From: Litsea cubeba
Lineage: Eukaryota > Streptophyta > Magnoliopsida > Laurales > Lauraceae
Length of the DNA: 64,000 nt
Assembly (NCBI GenBank): GCA_012931725.1
Contig: CM022945.1
Span: 101,377,951-101,441,950 of the forward strand
Direction of reading: 5' to 3'
Shown: positions 23,690-33,792 of the stretch, piece after piece
How the letters are laid out: every line of letters begins with the position of its first letter
How positions within the stretch are numbered: the first letter of the stretch is position 1
The notes under the pieces: generated by a model
The model's input: only the letters and a program-made list of their open reading frames with translations
Database searches by the model: none
What the model was told of the DNA's origin: nothing
Position numbers and translations under genes: made by a program

Positions 23690-24648
23690 GGAGCTCTCAA
23701 AACTCTGCCTCAATGGGGTTGGCAACTGAAGAGGACCCATTTAAAAGAAGGCTGTTTTTTTTTTTTAAATATAAGCAAATTCATAATGTGAGGCCCCACC
23801 CCTTGCGGGCCCTCAATTTGAATTTGAATACTATGTATTAGCCTAAGTATATTATTTGTACTAATTATGGGGCTTAGTGATGGCAGTTATGTATTTTTCC
23901 TAGGCCATAGTTAGTTAGTCTAGTTGTGTGATTAATAGAGTCCATAGGGTGTCTTTTACAATTTTAGAGTTGTTAGTTTGTTAGGGGCCCTAGCTAGATA
24001 TTAGTATTATCCATAGGGGGTTTCCACTAAAGTACCTTTTAGAACCTCACCTAAAGACCTAAATACCCTCTACCCTAACCCTAATCCCATTTTAACCCCA
24101 AGGGCACTCCTGTCCTTAGCCCTAAAACCTTAAACTATTTAAACTAAACCCTCCCCTACCCAAACGAAAACACTGTTCATTTTCTTTTCTCATTCCCATC
24201 TCTCTTTTCTCTCTTCTTCTTCCCTATTCCTCTCCACCGAGCCCTCATCTTCCCCCAATTCCTATCTCTCTCCCTCTCTCTTTCTCTTCCTAGAATTCCC
24301 AGGCTGATCAACAACCGAGACCTGCTGCTGGATTTCCCTATTATAGCTTGGTTCTGTATCTTCTCTCTTCCTTCTGACCGCACTGATCTGGCAAGTCACA
24401 GTATGCTGATAATATAGGATGTATGCATCAAATGAGTAGAGACAGTAATAAAGTTAAGAGAATAGCAATGATACAGATCCTAGGCAGTTGAGCAAGATAT
24501 ACAATGTAAAATCTAGTTCGAGTGTGGGTTCCCTGCCGTGGTCTGGTGCAAGTGGGCGGATTTCCATGTGGGCGGGCCAAGATGACTAGCAGGCTACATG
24601 GGCTGGCAGGCTACTGCACAGGGACGTGCAGCCTTAAGGGGGGTGGAA
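23690..24648. other. Intergenic, possible LTR-element interior
   Basis: No gene seen. The right end (24636-24648, aaggggggtggaa) looks like a polypurine tract immediately before an LTR-like unit. A CT-rich stretch lies at 24175-24300. Confidence 0.35.
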
Positions 24649-24830
24649 TGTGACGCCCCGGAGTCCCACATCGACTATAGAGAGGAAAGTGATTGGGATT
24701 ATATATAGAGCTTACACCCTTACCTTGCATGAGGCCTTTTGATCGGTTGAGGCCCATCAAAAATAAAATCGTGAGGCCCGTGGGCCAAAGCGGACAATAT
24801 TATATATGCGTGTAGGGTGGGAACGTTACA
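24649..24830 (+). repeat. Short LTR-like unit (TRIM or solo-LTR type)
   Basis: The unit starts TGTGACGCCCCGGAGTCCCA and ends GGAACGTTACA, so the termini TGTGACG/CGTTACA form a short inverted repeat as in LTRs. It follows a polypurine stretch and contains a tatata box-like region. The phrase agtcccacatcgac is common in plant short LTR elements. No partner LTR or 5-bp duplication was found. Confidence 0.5.
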
Positions 24831-26185
24831 AATAAGATCCCTTCCTAGAAACTGACAAAAACTTCAATATCTTTTTAAGATTTTCCCAAAATTAATTACC
24901 TTTACTCTCCTACAGTGAAATACTGACTTCTATGACTCATTTCCCTTTTCCTTCAGTTATTTGCGTTGCCATTTATAGAATTTTCTAATTGTCTGTTGCC
25001 TTCTCCTTTGAAAACCTTCAACTACAACAAATCCCAAAGACTTGTAAAGTCGTATGACACCCAACAACATTGTTAATACTTTTCATTCATTAAAGCTTAG
25101 TATCCCACAGGGACCCCACAAAAGAATGCAAGCACCTTATCTCATTCATTGCATATGATGCTTTTCAAAAGGTCTATAGCTATGTAGATTCCCAACTTGC
25201 AACTTTGTTACGCCATTAGTTGTTTCTCCTTTCCTTCTCTCTCGTCTTGGGAGTTGGCCATTTTCGGGTTTTACCATCTGCTTGCAGTTGCAGGGGGCCA
25301 CCCTTTATTATGTGGTTATCATCACCTGATTACAATATGTTCGAAAAAAATGAATGGGATTCATTTCTGAAATCATAGGAAAACTGTGTAGTTAAAGCCC
25401 CCAATGTTATTGTTTTTTAATGATATTTAAGTCAAAGAAAGTATAATCAATTATTTGTAGAATAGAGGGGAAAAGGCTGAAAATAAGAATCATAGATGGG
25501 ACTCCATAACATTATACAATAATGTGATCTGTATATAATAGTAATAAACATGATCAAATGGTTACCCATGCTAAATAAACAGTGAAAATTATTAAGCTTA
25601 CTGCAGAAATGTAATTAAGTAGCAACATGAAGAGTTCCTGCCATATGACATTTACTTTGACCGATTTTTGTAAAATTATGTTTTCCAGAATGAATCTAAG
25701 TTTAGGGAGATCATCATACTAATTATCCATACATGAACCCTACTCCTGCTATTTGTCTATAATACATGCATGGATATCAACACCAACCGCATGATCATCA
25801 TCATCATCACAACCTTATTTCATCTATTTGGAGTTGGATGGGATAATAACTAAAAAAAAGGTCAGTTGCCATAATTCCTTATTCTAACTATATTGCAGAA
25901 AATAACTAAAAGAAAAACAAAAATATTTCTCTTTCATGATGACTACATACAAAAATTACAAAAGAAATAGTCAATCACTATATTATATCTCTCTCCATTC
26001 TTTATTTTCATGCCATCAAAAGTCCAAGAGCATTTTTATCATCCCATTTTTACAAACCACAAGTAAAACCCTAAAACCTCCATGGCTACAGATAAACAAG
26101 CCCATGATCTCTCTCTCTCTCTCTCATCAACATCATCATATCATCGTCATCGGCAGCAACTTTTCTTCTTCTTCTCTCTCTCTCA
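24831..26185. other. Intergenic and 3' flank of the GATL gene
   Basis: AT-rich with CT microsatellites near 26109-26127 and 26172-26187. The 88-residue plus-strand frame at 25936 is low complexity and probably lies in the 3' UTR and flank of the minus-strand GATL gene. Confidence 0.5.
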
Positions 26186-27241
26186 TCACCCTTCTAATAT
26201 AGGTTTTGAAGACTTATAGAGATCATATGGGGCCCACAAGTAGTCAACAATACAAGGCCTCCTAGAGTCCAATCTCAACCATGGTTTCCCTTTGCCACTC
26301 CAATGAAGAAGGCTGATTGGGCCAGGGTGAAGGCTCCTACATTTCCCCTCAAGGTTGTCCCCACCCAAACCATGTTGGTTCCACCTGTGGTCCACCCCTT
26401 TGATGTTCCCAGCGAAGACCAATAAGAAAGGTGGCAAAGACCCCAAGTGGTATATCCTCTTCTGCTTCTGTACCCCCATCCACTCCTCAACCTTGTCTGT
26501 ATACCTCCCTTTTCTCCATTTATCCACATCTAAGATCATAACCCCTGTATTGAAGTAACAAGGCCTCCTGTTTTCAAATGTTCCTGCCAATAGAGGGTCA
26601 GACCAGAATGCATTGGTGAAATAGCTTGTGAAGTTTGCATGGCAGTATTCAGGTGCCGCCGCCACCTTGTCATCCAACTCCACTGCCCAAAGCACCCGGA
26701 TATCGACGATCACGATGATGTCCGAGTCGAGGTAGATGACCCGCCGCACCTCCTCCGGTATGATATCGGCGAGGTAGATGCGCGCGTAGTTCAGTGGCCG
26801 GTCTAGAGCTTGCCTAATTGACTTGGAGATCTTCCCCTGAACGCGATTCGGATCAAAGTGGTACACCTTGAGCTTGAGATAGGGGAAGGAGGACTTGATG
26901 CTCATCAACAGCTCTGGCTCGAATCGCGCCGAAAGGAAGTGGAACTCAACGTTCTCTGGGCACGACGTGTGCTGCAGGATCGACAGGACGGCCCCCATAG
27001 TCCCCCTCAGGTAGTTCACATCAAGGGTCATGGCGATGTGGACTCGGTCCACGTCGATGGGGCTGCACTCGCCGCCATTGAGGAATTCAGGGGCCTCTCG
27101 GAACACTGGGAAGTCGTCGAGGGATTGCTTTCGAATGACTCCGACACGAATGCCCTTCGCATATACGGGGCCATAGGGGAGGAGAAGGAACAAGGACAGG
27201 AGGCCAAGGAGTTTGTGGAGGGTGGGACTCCAAAAGGCCAT
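26186..27241 (-). CDS. Galacturonosyltransferase-like protein (GATL), glycosyltransferase family 8
   Basis: Single exon, 351 residues from the Met at 27241. A Met 56 codons upstream (27409) is open too, but the intervening Ser/Pro/His-rich sequence does not look like the family and the length from 27241 fits GATL proteins, so I prefer the internal start. A hydrophobic N-terminal segment (LLGLLSLFLLLPYGPVYA) suggests a signal peptide or anchor for the Golgi lumen. The GT8 catalytic DxD is seen in VIYLDSDIIV, followed by CYFNTGVMILDVDKWR, LPPFLLVFAG and HWSGKGKPW. By family knowledge GATLs act in pectin or xylan synthesis. Paralogues GATL8-10 are the likeliest class; I cannot choose between them. 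No intron, as usual for this family. Confidence 0.93.
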   Translation of the reverse strand: MAFWSPTLHKLLGLLSLFLLLPYGPVYAKGIRVGVIRKQSLDDFPVFREAPEFLNGGECSPIDVDRVHIAMTLDVNYLRGTMGAVLSILQHTSCPENVEFHFLSARFEPELLMSIKSSFPYLKLKVYHFDPNRVQGKISKSIRQALDRPLNYARIYLADIIPEEVRRVIYLDSDIIVIVDIRVLWAVELDDKVAAAPEYCHANFTSYFTNAFWSDPLLAGTFENRRPCYFNTGVMILDVDKWRKGRYTDKVEEWMGVQKQKRIYHLGSLPPFLLVFAGNIKGVDHRWNQHGLGGDNLEGKCRSLHPGPISLLHWSGKGKPWLRLDSRRPCIVDYLWAPYDLYKSSKPILEG

Positions 27242-27429
27242 CCTGCCTGCCTTGTGTGGGGGAATGAGGCTTGATTTCAAGCTCAAACAAGATGGAGATG
27301 AACCATTGGAGGTTGGCTGAGAGGAGGTTTCGGAGGTTGGAAATGAGTGATTGATAAAAAATTGGAGGTGGGGGTGTCTGTGTTTTGCATTTCCTCTTCT
27401 TGTGTCCATTCAAAGTTTTTAAACAATGG

Positions 27430-27888
27430 TTTCTAAATTCTATACTAGACTTAAAGTGGGGTCTTAGAAGAATTTCTGACTGGAATTCAGGCTGTCTGGG
27501 AATTCCTGAATTCCAGTCAGAAATTCCATGTTCATTTATGAGAATTCCCAGCATTTGAGGTAAGTGGCATTTTAAAATTCCAAAAAGGTGGAATTCCTAA
27601 ATGCTAGCCTTTACTCTAGCATTTAGAAATTCAGCCATTCCGGGAAACTTCGTTTGCAACTCTAGGCATTCCGATAGAACTCCGGTTCTCCCAACGGTCT
27701 ATTGTCATCTTCCCTTCTATGTGACTACACAAAAATCAGATCCGGTAATCTTCTTCCTCTGAACTCCTCTTCCCCACCTGATTTATTTTTTTATTTTTTT
27801 TCCATCTTGTTATGACTTATTTAGATCCATGTCGTTTTGTGATGATTTCTATTATAGCAAGAAAAAACGAACAGAAGATGATGCAAGA

Positions 27889-27923
<35 letters not shown>

Positions 27924-27939
27924 AGAAGATGATGCAAGA

Positions 27940-27985
<46 letters not shown>

Positions 27986-28545
27986 AAAACAGTGGATGTT
28001 GGTCACCATATTCAAATCTGTAGCTAGGATAAATTAGTGTTTCAAATTTCGAAATTTAAAATGTTTTATAGGCATCTCCCTCATTTGGTTACTTCATTTT
28101 AGCAATATGATTAGCAATCACAAATCTTATTTTTAGGTGACTGGGACAGAAATTTGGGAAGTAGATATGGTTTTCAAAAATGAGAATAAAATATGGGATA
28201 AAATGCCAACAGGTGAGTGACAAAATATGGCATTATGGTGGATGTTACTGTAGCTCATATTGGTTGAGATTTATAATGGTTGTTATATTCATGAATATAT
28301 TATACTTATATAAGCATACATATAATGCATAAATATTTAGGAATCCACTTAGAAATTCAAGTAGTTATGAAACAGGGAATTTATGGAATTCAGGTTGGAT
28401 GAAATCCTCAGACAGGAATTCCGGTATGAAAGAAACAGGGAATTCAGGAATATCAGGATTCAGCAGCATTTCAGAATTCTAGTACCTCGAATTCTGTAAA
28501 TTCCAGCAGACATGAATTCCAAGAATTCTTGTAAAGAAACGGGCG
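27430..28545. repeat. GAATTC-rich element-like region
   Basis: About a dozen GAATTC hexamers, many as GGAATTCC or CTGAATTCC, cluster at 27470-27600 and 28380-28530, on either side of an AT-rich centre and a GA repeat. The right side ends with gaaacgggcgtttttaag, a phrase typical of plant DNA transposon ends. I could not find exact inverted ends or a target duplication, so calling it a transposon is inference. It lies in the 5' flank of the GATL gene. Confidence 0.45.
27869..27982. repeat. (GA)n compound microsatellite
   Basis: Two GA runs separated by a repeated 25-bp non-GA block (acagaagatgatgcaagaaa... at 27869 and 27921), so a mixed unit has duplicated. Confidence 0.9.
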
Positions 28546-29133
28546 TTTTTAAGTCAATTCCTCCTCTTCTTGTCATGGTTGAAATTTGGAAGAAATGTTT
28601 TTGAAAGTCTCCTACATGCATGGAGGTGTTTTAACTTAATTTGACTAGTCTGGTTAGCCATTATTCCCACTTTTGGCCTTGCTCAATGGTGGCTAGCTAA
28701 AGGCCCAATAGTGCTGTAAGATCCTTGCAAAAATTGATCAGGCAACCGAGCTCGGCCCTTATTGGCTCGGTATTGGGCTGAAAATGGGTTCCCTGAAACA
28801 AACCCAAGTATATGAAGAACACACACTCGAACCCATTTTATAGTCGGGTCATGTGAGGAGGGCCCAAGTATCATTCAAATACCACCACCGGATGCTATCG
28901 ATGTATATAAAATTACAATTAGCATGTCGGTATTTAGATCACTAATCGAGTTGGGTCTTGACCCCTCCCATTTGGTCCAGGTCTGGGTCTATAATTTGAG
29001 TTTGGGTGTATAAACAGATTCGATAGCACTGACCCGTGTCACATTTTTATCTGGGTCCAAGTCCAGGTCCAGGCCCAGATCTGGGTAACATATGGACTAG
29101 ACCTTTAAAAGGTTTTTTATGAAGCTACTTTTT
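28546..29133. other. Intergenic, no gene seen
   Basis: Contains a CTGGGTCC/GGGTC-rich stretch (28960-29090) of the kind found in degraded MITEs. No supported gene. Confidence 0.5.
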
Positions 29134-30328
29134 TTTTATTATCAAAAACTCAGATAAGTTTGTTAGAAACTCAGATATAGTTGCCAAAAATGCAGATAAA
29201 GACAGCGGCGGCATCGATGGAGAGCCGAGCTCAGTCTGTCTGGCGAAAATGGTGAGGAGCTTCATGGAAGAGACCAACGACAACAAGCAGACGACGACAA
29301 CTGCGAGCAATTGCGGTAGAAACCGCTGCAACTGCTTAAATGGAAACTGCAACGACTGCGACGATGGCAAATTCGACTGCTCTAGCAGCAGTTGCGATGC
29401 TTCGATGATGATTGCTGGAGAAGCCTGCGAATTTCTCAAGGTGCGGATCATAGTTTTTCTTAGACTTTTCTCAGATTCTCGCTTTCTTCCATTTCAGATT
29501 TCCTTACAAAAATCCCTTTTTTTTCACTTGCAGAGCCTTGTTACTTGGGCAAGTGTATCTGAACGAAATATCTTAGCTGACACTGCAAAAATCGTTGAGA
29601 AGAACAAGATTTGCAAGAACAAAGATGATTGCAAAAAGATCGTGATCGATGGACTGTTTTCTCTTGGATCTGATACTTCCATCTGTAAATCTTGCTGGGA
29701 GAAATCCCCATCCTTTCCAGTTGGTACTCACTCCCTTCTCTCTCTATCTCGAAATTTCAAAATCATGATATCTTGAATCGTGATTTTCTTCTATTTGCAG
29801 GGGAATACGAATACATCGACGTGATCGTAGAAGGCGAACATTGATTTCAGATTGGAATTCGAGATCGCACGATCGACAGGGAGCTACAAGGCGGTCCTCC
29901 AATCTCTGTCGTCGATCTTCGTAGGAAAAGCAGATCGTCTCCAACACATCGTGGCCGTTGTTTCAGAGGCAGCAAAGCAGAGTCAGAAGAAGGAGGGGCT
30001 ACATGTTCCTCCATGGAGGAAGCCCGAGTGCATGAGGGCGAAATGGCTCGCCCCTTACCAGCGAGTAACGGTGAAGGAAAACGGCACCGAAACTGCTTCG
30101 TTCCCGATCAGTACTCGGAATTTCTCCGGTGAGTTCGAGCTGATTTTTAAGAAGAGGGTGTCGATGGGAAGTAAGGTTTCCAGCGAGGTTGCGTCGGTCC
30201 TGGCGGAGGCTTCCGAGGAGAAGATAAAGGTGGTGGTTTCTCCCTTGCAACCACCGGCTGTGAAACTGCAAGTGCATCAGAAAGGACCGAAAGTTGTTAC
30301 ACAGAGAGTTGAGACCGCCCGACAATGA
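29134..30328 (+). pseudogene. DUF506 / PDDEXK-like family gene, broken
   Basis: Three exon blocks are visible. Block 1 ends at 29440 (open from at least 29134, with the conserved EPSSVCLAKMVRSFMEE around the ATG at 29249). Block 2 is 29534-29723 (SLVTWASVSERNILADTAKIVEKNK...CKKIVIDGLFSLG). Block 3 starts at 29801 (GEYEYIDVIVEGE). At 29839-29844 the frame meets a stop, and the homology continues one frame over (DFRLEFEIARSTGSYKAVL...LHVPPWRKPE...KWLAPYQRV) to the stop at 30326-30328. So a small indel removes part of the segment before the DFR motif. The usual N-terminus is also not seen upstream. The family is plant-specific with a nuclease-like fold; its biochemical role is not established. 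The 3' end from about 30082 is copied again at 42474. Confidence 0.75.
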
Positions 30329-30548
30329 ATGAAGGGGTAAATTGGATATTTCAGGTATGAATAAGTGTGAGAGGGACATTTGGCTGCATGACTTTTTTTT
30401 GTGGACTGTTTGCAATAAAGTTATGTTAGAGGGACCTCCGGCCAAAGCCCCCTTAAAACGTGGGGTGAGAGTTAGATATGATCTTCTGAAACCCATTATT
30501 ACAATTTACAACCAAGCCAACCACCTGTCCACATCCCAACTTCTCTGA

Positions 30549-30550
<2 letters not shown>

Positions 30551-30588
<38 letters not shown>
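30551..30588. repeat. (TC)n, expanded in copy A only
   Basis: About 19 TC units. The matching site in copy B (near 42935-42943) has only about five. Confidence 0.9.
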
Positions 30589-30590
<2 letters not shown>

Positions 30591-31302
30591 GCCAGGATCA
30601 GTCACGGGATCATTGAACCTGCAGGGCCCAATGGATGTGGAAGGCCTAAAAAGCCATTGAAAGATCCAACCTTTCCCACGTTGGGGCATCTAATTGAGAC
30701 AGCTAGCTGAATCATTTTCTTCTTCTCAGCCATCTATTTCTAAGCAAAAGATTGTGCAGTTAGGGTCATCCAATGGGCGAGGTTAATGGGCCACATGGTT
30801 GTTCGAATATTGAAGTTGTATGAGAAGCCTTAGATGTGGAGATCAGGCAGGAGAGAAGAAAGAAAGAGGAGCTGGTGCGGGGTTATGTAGGTAGATGTAA
30901 GGAAAGTTGGTGTGATGAGCGACGTTAGTGTCGCCCATCGTAATGCTATCGTCGCTCATAAAAAAGTATAAAAATTAACGAAATGACCTCATTAGTGCTA
31001 CATAAATTGCGAGTACCTTTCAGGATATATGACTATATTTCGAGATTTTTTTCAGTAAAATCCTATATTTTTTTATATGGCAAAGATATTTTTTTCTATG
31101 TGGGAAAGGGAAAAAAGCTCACAGCTCTTTGGAAAACTATATTCCATTGCTTTTTCGTACCATAGAAAGGAATCCACTGTGCAATGAAATTATAGTGTCA
31201 CACAAACACATCCTAGCTAGGAAAATTATCAAATGACATCAAACAAATAATTTTTTAAATCGCTAAGTAAAAATAAAAACTTATGAAAAAATTATTTAGG
31301 CA

Positions 31303-31432
31303 CCGACTTGCACCTACAAATTTGTTGGAATGGGCTTTGATCCCGACTTGCACCTACCTACAAATTTGTTGGAATGGGCTTTGATCCCGACTTGCACCTA
31401 CCTACAAATTAGTCGCAATGGACTGTGATCCA
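31303..31432. repeat. 43-44 bp tandem repeat, three units (copy A)
   Basis: Units begin ccgacttgcacctac and run to gggctttgatc. The third unit is diverged (aattagtcgcaatggactgtgatc). The equivalent in copy B is about 43660-43790. Just downstream (31474-31553) are copies of the palindrome CACAGCCCGGGCTGTG. Confidence 0.85.
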
Positions 31433-31681
31433 TACACACTAAATCAAAATCAGCCGTGCTACACAACCCCGGACACAGCCCGGGCTGTGGCACGAGATAG
31501 TGTCCCGGGCTGTGGCGAAGGTGGGATCCCGTGCCACAGCCCGGGCTGTGTCGACTTTTTGAATCAAAATATTGCAAATCTAAAAATTAAATTCACTCAT
31601 CAAAGCTAGTGAACTAGAGTTATTAGTTAGACAAATAAAAAAAATGAACCCTATTGAACCAACCCCATAAACACAAACTAT

Positions 31682-31898
31682 CATGACTTTTGCGTCTCAA
31701 AAAGTGGAGAGGTCTTGTGTTCGACACCTACCTCTGTTGAAACCCTCCAGGGCACATGGATAAGAGGATTTACATATGCACTTAGGGATTAGTTATGGCT
31801 GTCCAGAATCTGAGTGTCCCGTGGGATTAAGGTCAAAGACTCCTGAGTTAGGCTGGAAAGGAGATACCCTAGGTTATAAAAAAAAAAAAAAAAGACAA
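31682..31898 (+). mobile_element. tRNA-derived SINE (copy A)
   Basis: A unit of about 217 bp ends in a poly-A run, with a B-box-like phrase (gtcttgtgttcgacacc) near its 5' end and a 9-bp direct repeat ACAAACTAT flanking it (31673-31681 and 31899-31907). These are SINE hallmarks. The same insertion is in copy B, so it predates the duplication. Confidence 0.75.
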
Positions 31899-32116
31899 AC
31901 AAACTATGATTTGCATTCAACTACATAAATTTAAAGCAGACTACACAAAATTGCAAATTAGGTATCTATGATATAATCTTTATTCGAATTCACGCAATTA
32001 AAAGTATAGTTTAAATTCTAAACAAGGCTCATGATATTTTTAATATCACAAAATATCTTTTATTACCCCAAAATAAAAATAAAAACATAGCACAAAAAAT
32101 CCTAATAAAACTTGTT

Positions 32117-33475
32117 TCATAATCTTGATGATATCTGTGACACTAGTGTTGGCTCATAGTCATACACCAACTCTATGAAAGACTTGATGATCTCAGCCCG
32201 GAGTTTCAGTGCCACCACCACACTCCCATCCCCTTCACTTGCTGGCATGATGAATCCCCTCCCTTCAAACCCCACCAACGCGGGCCCCACATGTATCGGC
32301 TGGCCCCACCCAAAATCCGCATCGTATATCCGGATCCCCACCCAGCTTGTCAGCATCAGGTTGGGCGACCCATGGTACGCGCCCACTTCTGGATCCGGAT
32401 CCATCAAGTCGAACCCACGTCTGAGACTGGTCAGATCCGTTTGACCATTCAAAAAGTCAAGCGCTGACCTCAGGTACTCGTCGTTCACCTTCTCCATCAC
32501 CTTCCTTATCCGACTCGCTGAGTAACTCACTGAGTTCGACACGAGATCGCCCGAACTCGTGACCGCCGCGACTGTAAACACCGCATTCCCCACGTACCCC
32601 ACTGGTAACGGCGGCCGGAGGCGTGTGCGGCCATTCACCGTGATGTAAAGCTTCGTTGGCTGATCGCCGCGAAGCCCGCGGGCCTTGCATGCGCACCGCC
32701 ACAGGTGGCCCGCCAACGCCTCATATCGGCTGCAACGGGCCTTGCCATCATCAGCAGCCCGGCGGATCGAGTTCACCTGTTCCCGGGTCAGCTTCACGAC
32801 AGCAATCGCAGTCTCCTTGTTCCGGTCATCATCACCATCCATCAGACGATGGGGTGGCTTGAATTCTTCATGATCAAAGGCCGGTGCAGCCGGTGGTTCC
32901 CGGGCACGTAGAACTGTCCGATCATAGACCATATCCACGATCAGATCCGACGTATTTCCCCTGGCAATTCCTGACCACATCGAAATAAACTGCATAAACG
33001 CAACAGAATCAAGCACTACGTGACTAAATGAAATGGCCATGCAAACACCACTGCATGAAAACTTGGTAAGCTGAACCAACAGCAATGGCCAATCTCCGTC
33101 GCGGGTGTTGTAGTCAATGTAAGGGAAGAGGTTTCTAAGCTCTTGGGAGGGCATGAAGTCGCCGAAATCGGAGATTTTGGAGTCAGACTCGGCTTCGACG
33201 AAGTTGACGCCGGCTGCATTACAGTTGATCTCGAGGATACCGGTGTCGTCCCTGCAAAGTCGACCGGCTAGTGGGTAGAAGTGCACCAGTGCTCGACTCA
33301 AGGAGGATTTGATGACTTGAGGAGAGAAGAAGTTGGTGGTGTTGTTGGGTGTGTAGAAGTAGACCAGGGGAGAATGAGTTGTGGGCTGGAGGAGGTCTGG
33401 GTCTGAGAGCCAAAGCCGGTGTTTCGGCGTTGGATCGGCCGGTTTGACGAGAGAAGAGGTCTTTAGGGTTACCAT
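32117..33475 (-). CDS. BAHD acyltransferase (HCT / spermidine hydroxycinnamoyltransferase-like), copy A
   Basis: Intronless, 452 residues, a normal length for the family. The catalytic HxxxD is HVVLD at 152-156 and the structural DFGWG is at 387-391. The N-terminus (SLVKPADPTPKHRLWLSDPDL) and the FYPLAGRL and EIDCN-like blocks place it in the clade of hydroxycinnamoyl-CoA transferases that includes HCT and SHT. Known members move an acyl group from CoA to an alcohol or amine in the cytosol; the acceptor here is unknown. The residue after HxxxD is Ser157, where the family usually has Gly. It is 436/452 identical to the copy B protein by eye. A fold-back MITE (33675-33783) lies about 200 bp upstream. 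Confidence 0.93.
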   Translation of the reverse strand: MVTLKTSSLVKPADPTPKHRLWLSDPDLLQPTTHSPLVYFYTPNNTTNFFSPQVIKSSLSRALVHFYPLAGRLCRDDTGILEINCNAAGVNFVEAESDSKISDFGDFMPSQELRNLFPYIDYNTRDGDWPLLLVQLTKFSCSGVCMAISFSHVVLDSVAFMQFISMWSGIARGNTSDLIVDMVYDRTVLRAREPPAAPAFDHEEFKPPHRLMDGDDDRNKETAIAVVKLTREQVNSIRRAADDGKARCSRYEALAGHLWRCACKARGLRGDQPTKLYITVNGRTRLRPPLPVGYVGNAVFTVAAVTSSGDLVSNSVSYSASRIRKVMEKVNDEYLRSALDFLNGQTDLTSLRRGFDLMDPDPEVGAYHGSPNLMLTSWVGIRIYDADFGWGQPIHVGPALVGFEGRGFIMPASEGDGSVVVALKLRAEIIKSFIELVYDYEPTLVSQISSRL

Positions 33476-33674
33476 CGTTGCTGTAGTTGGCTTTTAGATG
33501 TGTTGATTCCTGCCTCCAACAGTCCTTTTATTTGGGAAATATGGCCCATGTGACACTTTCTACATATCCATGAGTTTCAGTTGATGTCTATACCTGCTTA
33601 AGATTGTCTGTAATTTATGAGAGCAACTACTTTACATGGACCACTAGCTACGTACCGACCACATAAATTAAAAA

Positions 33675-33783
33675 GAAAAAGTCTCCCTGGACGTACTCTG
33701 GGGCACGGTCTTTGGACCGACCCCATGTGTACCATGGGGTCGGTCCAAAGACCGATTCCCAGAGTGTCCAGGTAGCAGGGCTC
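33675..33783. mobile_element. Fold-back MITE (109 bp), copy A only
   Basis: A near-perfect hairpin around the centre catg-tgta-catg, with arms containing cggtctttggaccgacccca. It is flanked by AATTAAAAA (33666-33674 and 33784-33792), a 9-bp duplication. The matching place in copy B (near 47350) has an empty-site-like sequence, so it probably inserted after the duplication. Confidence 0.8.
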
Positions 33784-33792
33784 AATTAAAAA

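Noticed and set aside
27242..27409. Upstream start codon extending GATL by 56 residues
   Set aside because: The extension lacks family similarity and would bury the signal segment; the Met at 27241 gives the normal family length.
26355..27554. Frames antisense to or overlapping GATL, including the 155-aa frame at 27087-27554
   Set aside because: Out of phase with the GT8 frame, with no domain; shadows and 5' UTR translation.
27812..28027. Glu-Arg and Ser-Leu repeat proteins
   Set aside because: Translations of a (GA)n microsatellite.
31303..31432. CRISPR-like spaced repeats
   Set aside because: The units are directly tandem without unique spacers and the genome is eukaryotic; simple tandem duplication explains them.
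32175..33413. Several antisense and alternate frames over BAHD copy A (same over copy B)
   Set aside because: Shadows of a GC-rich coding sequence; no homology of their own.
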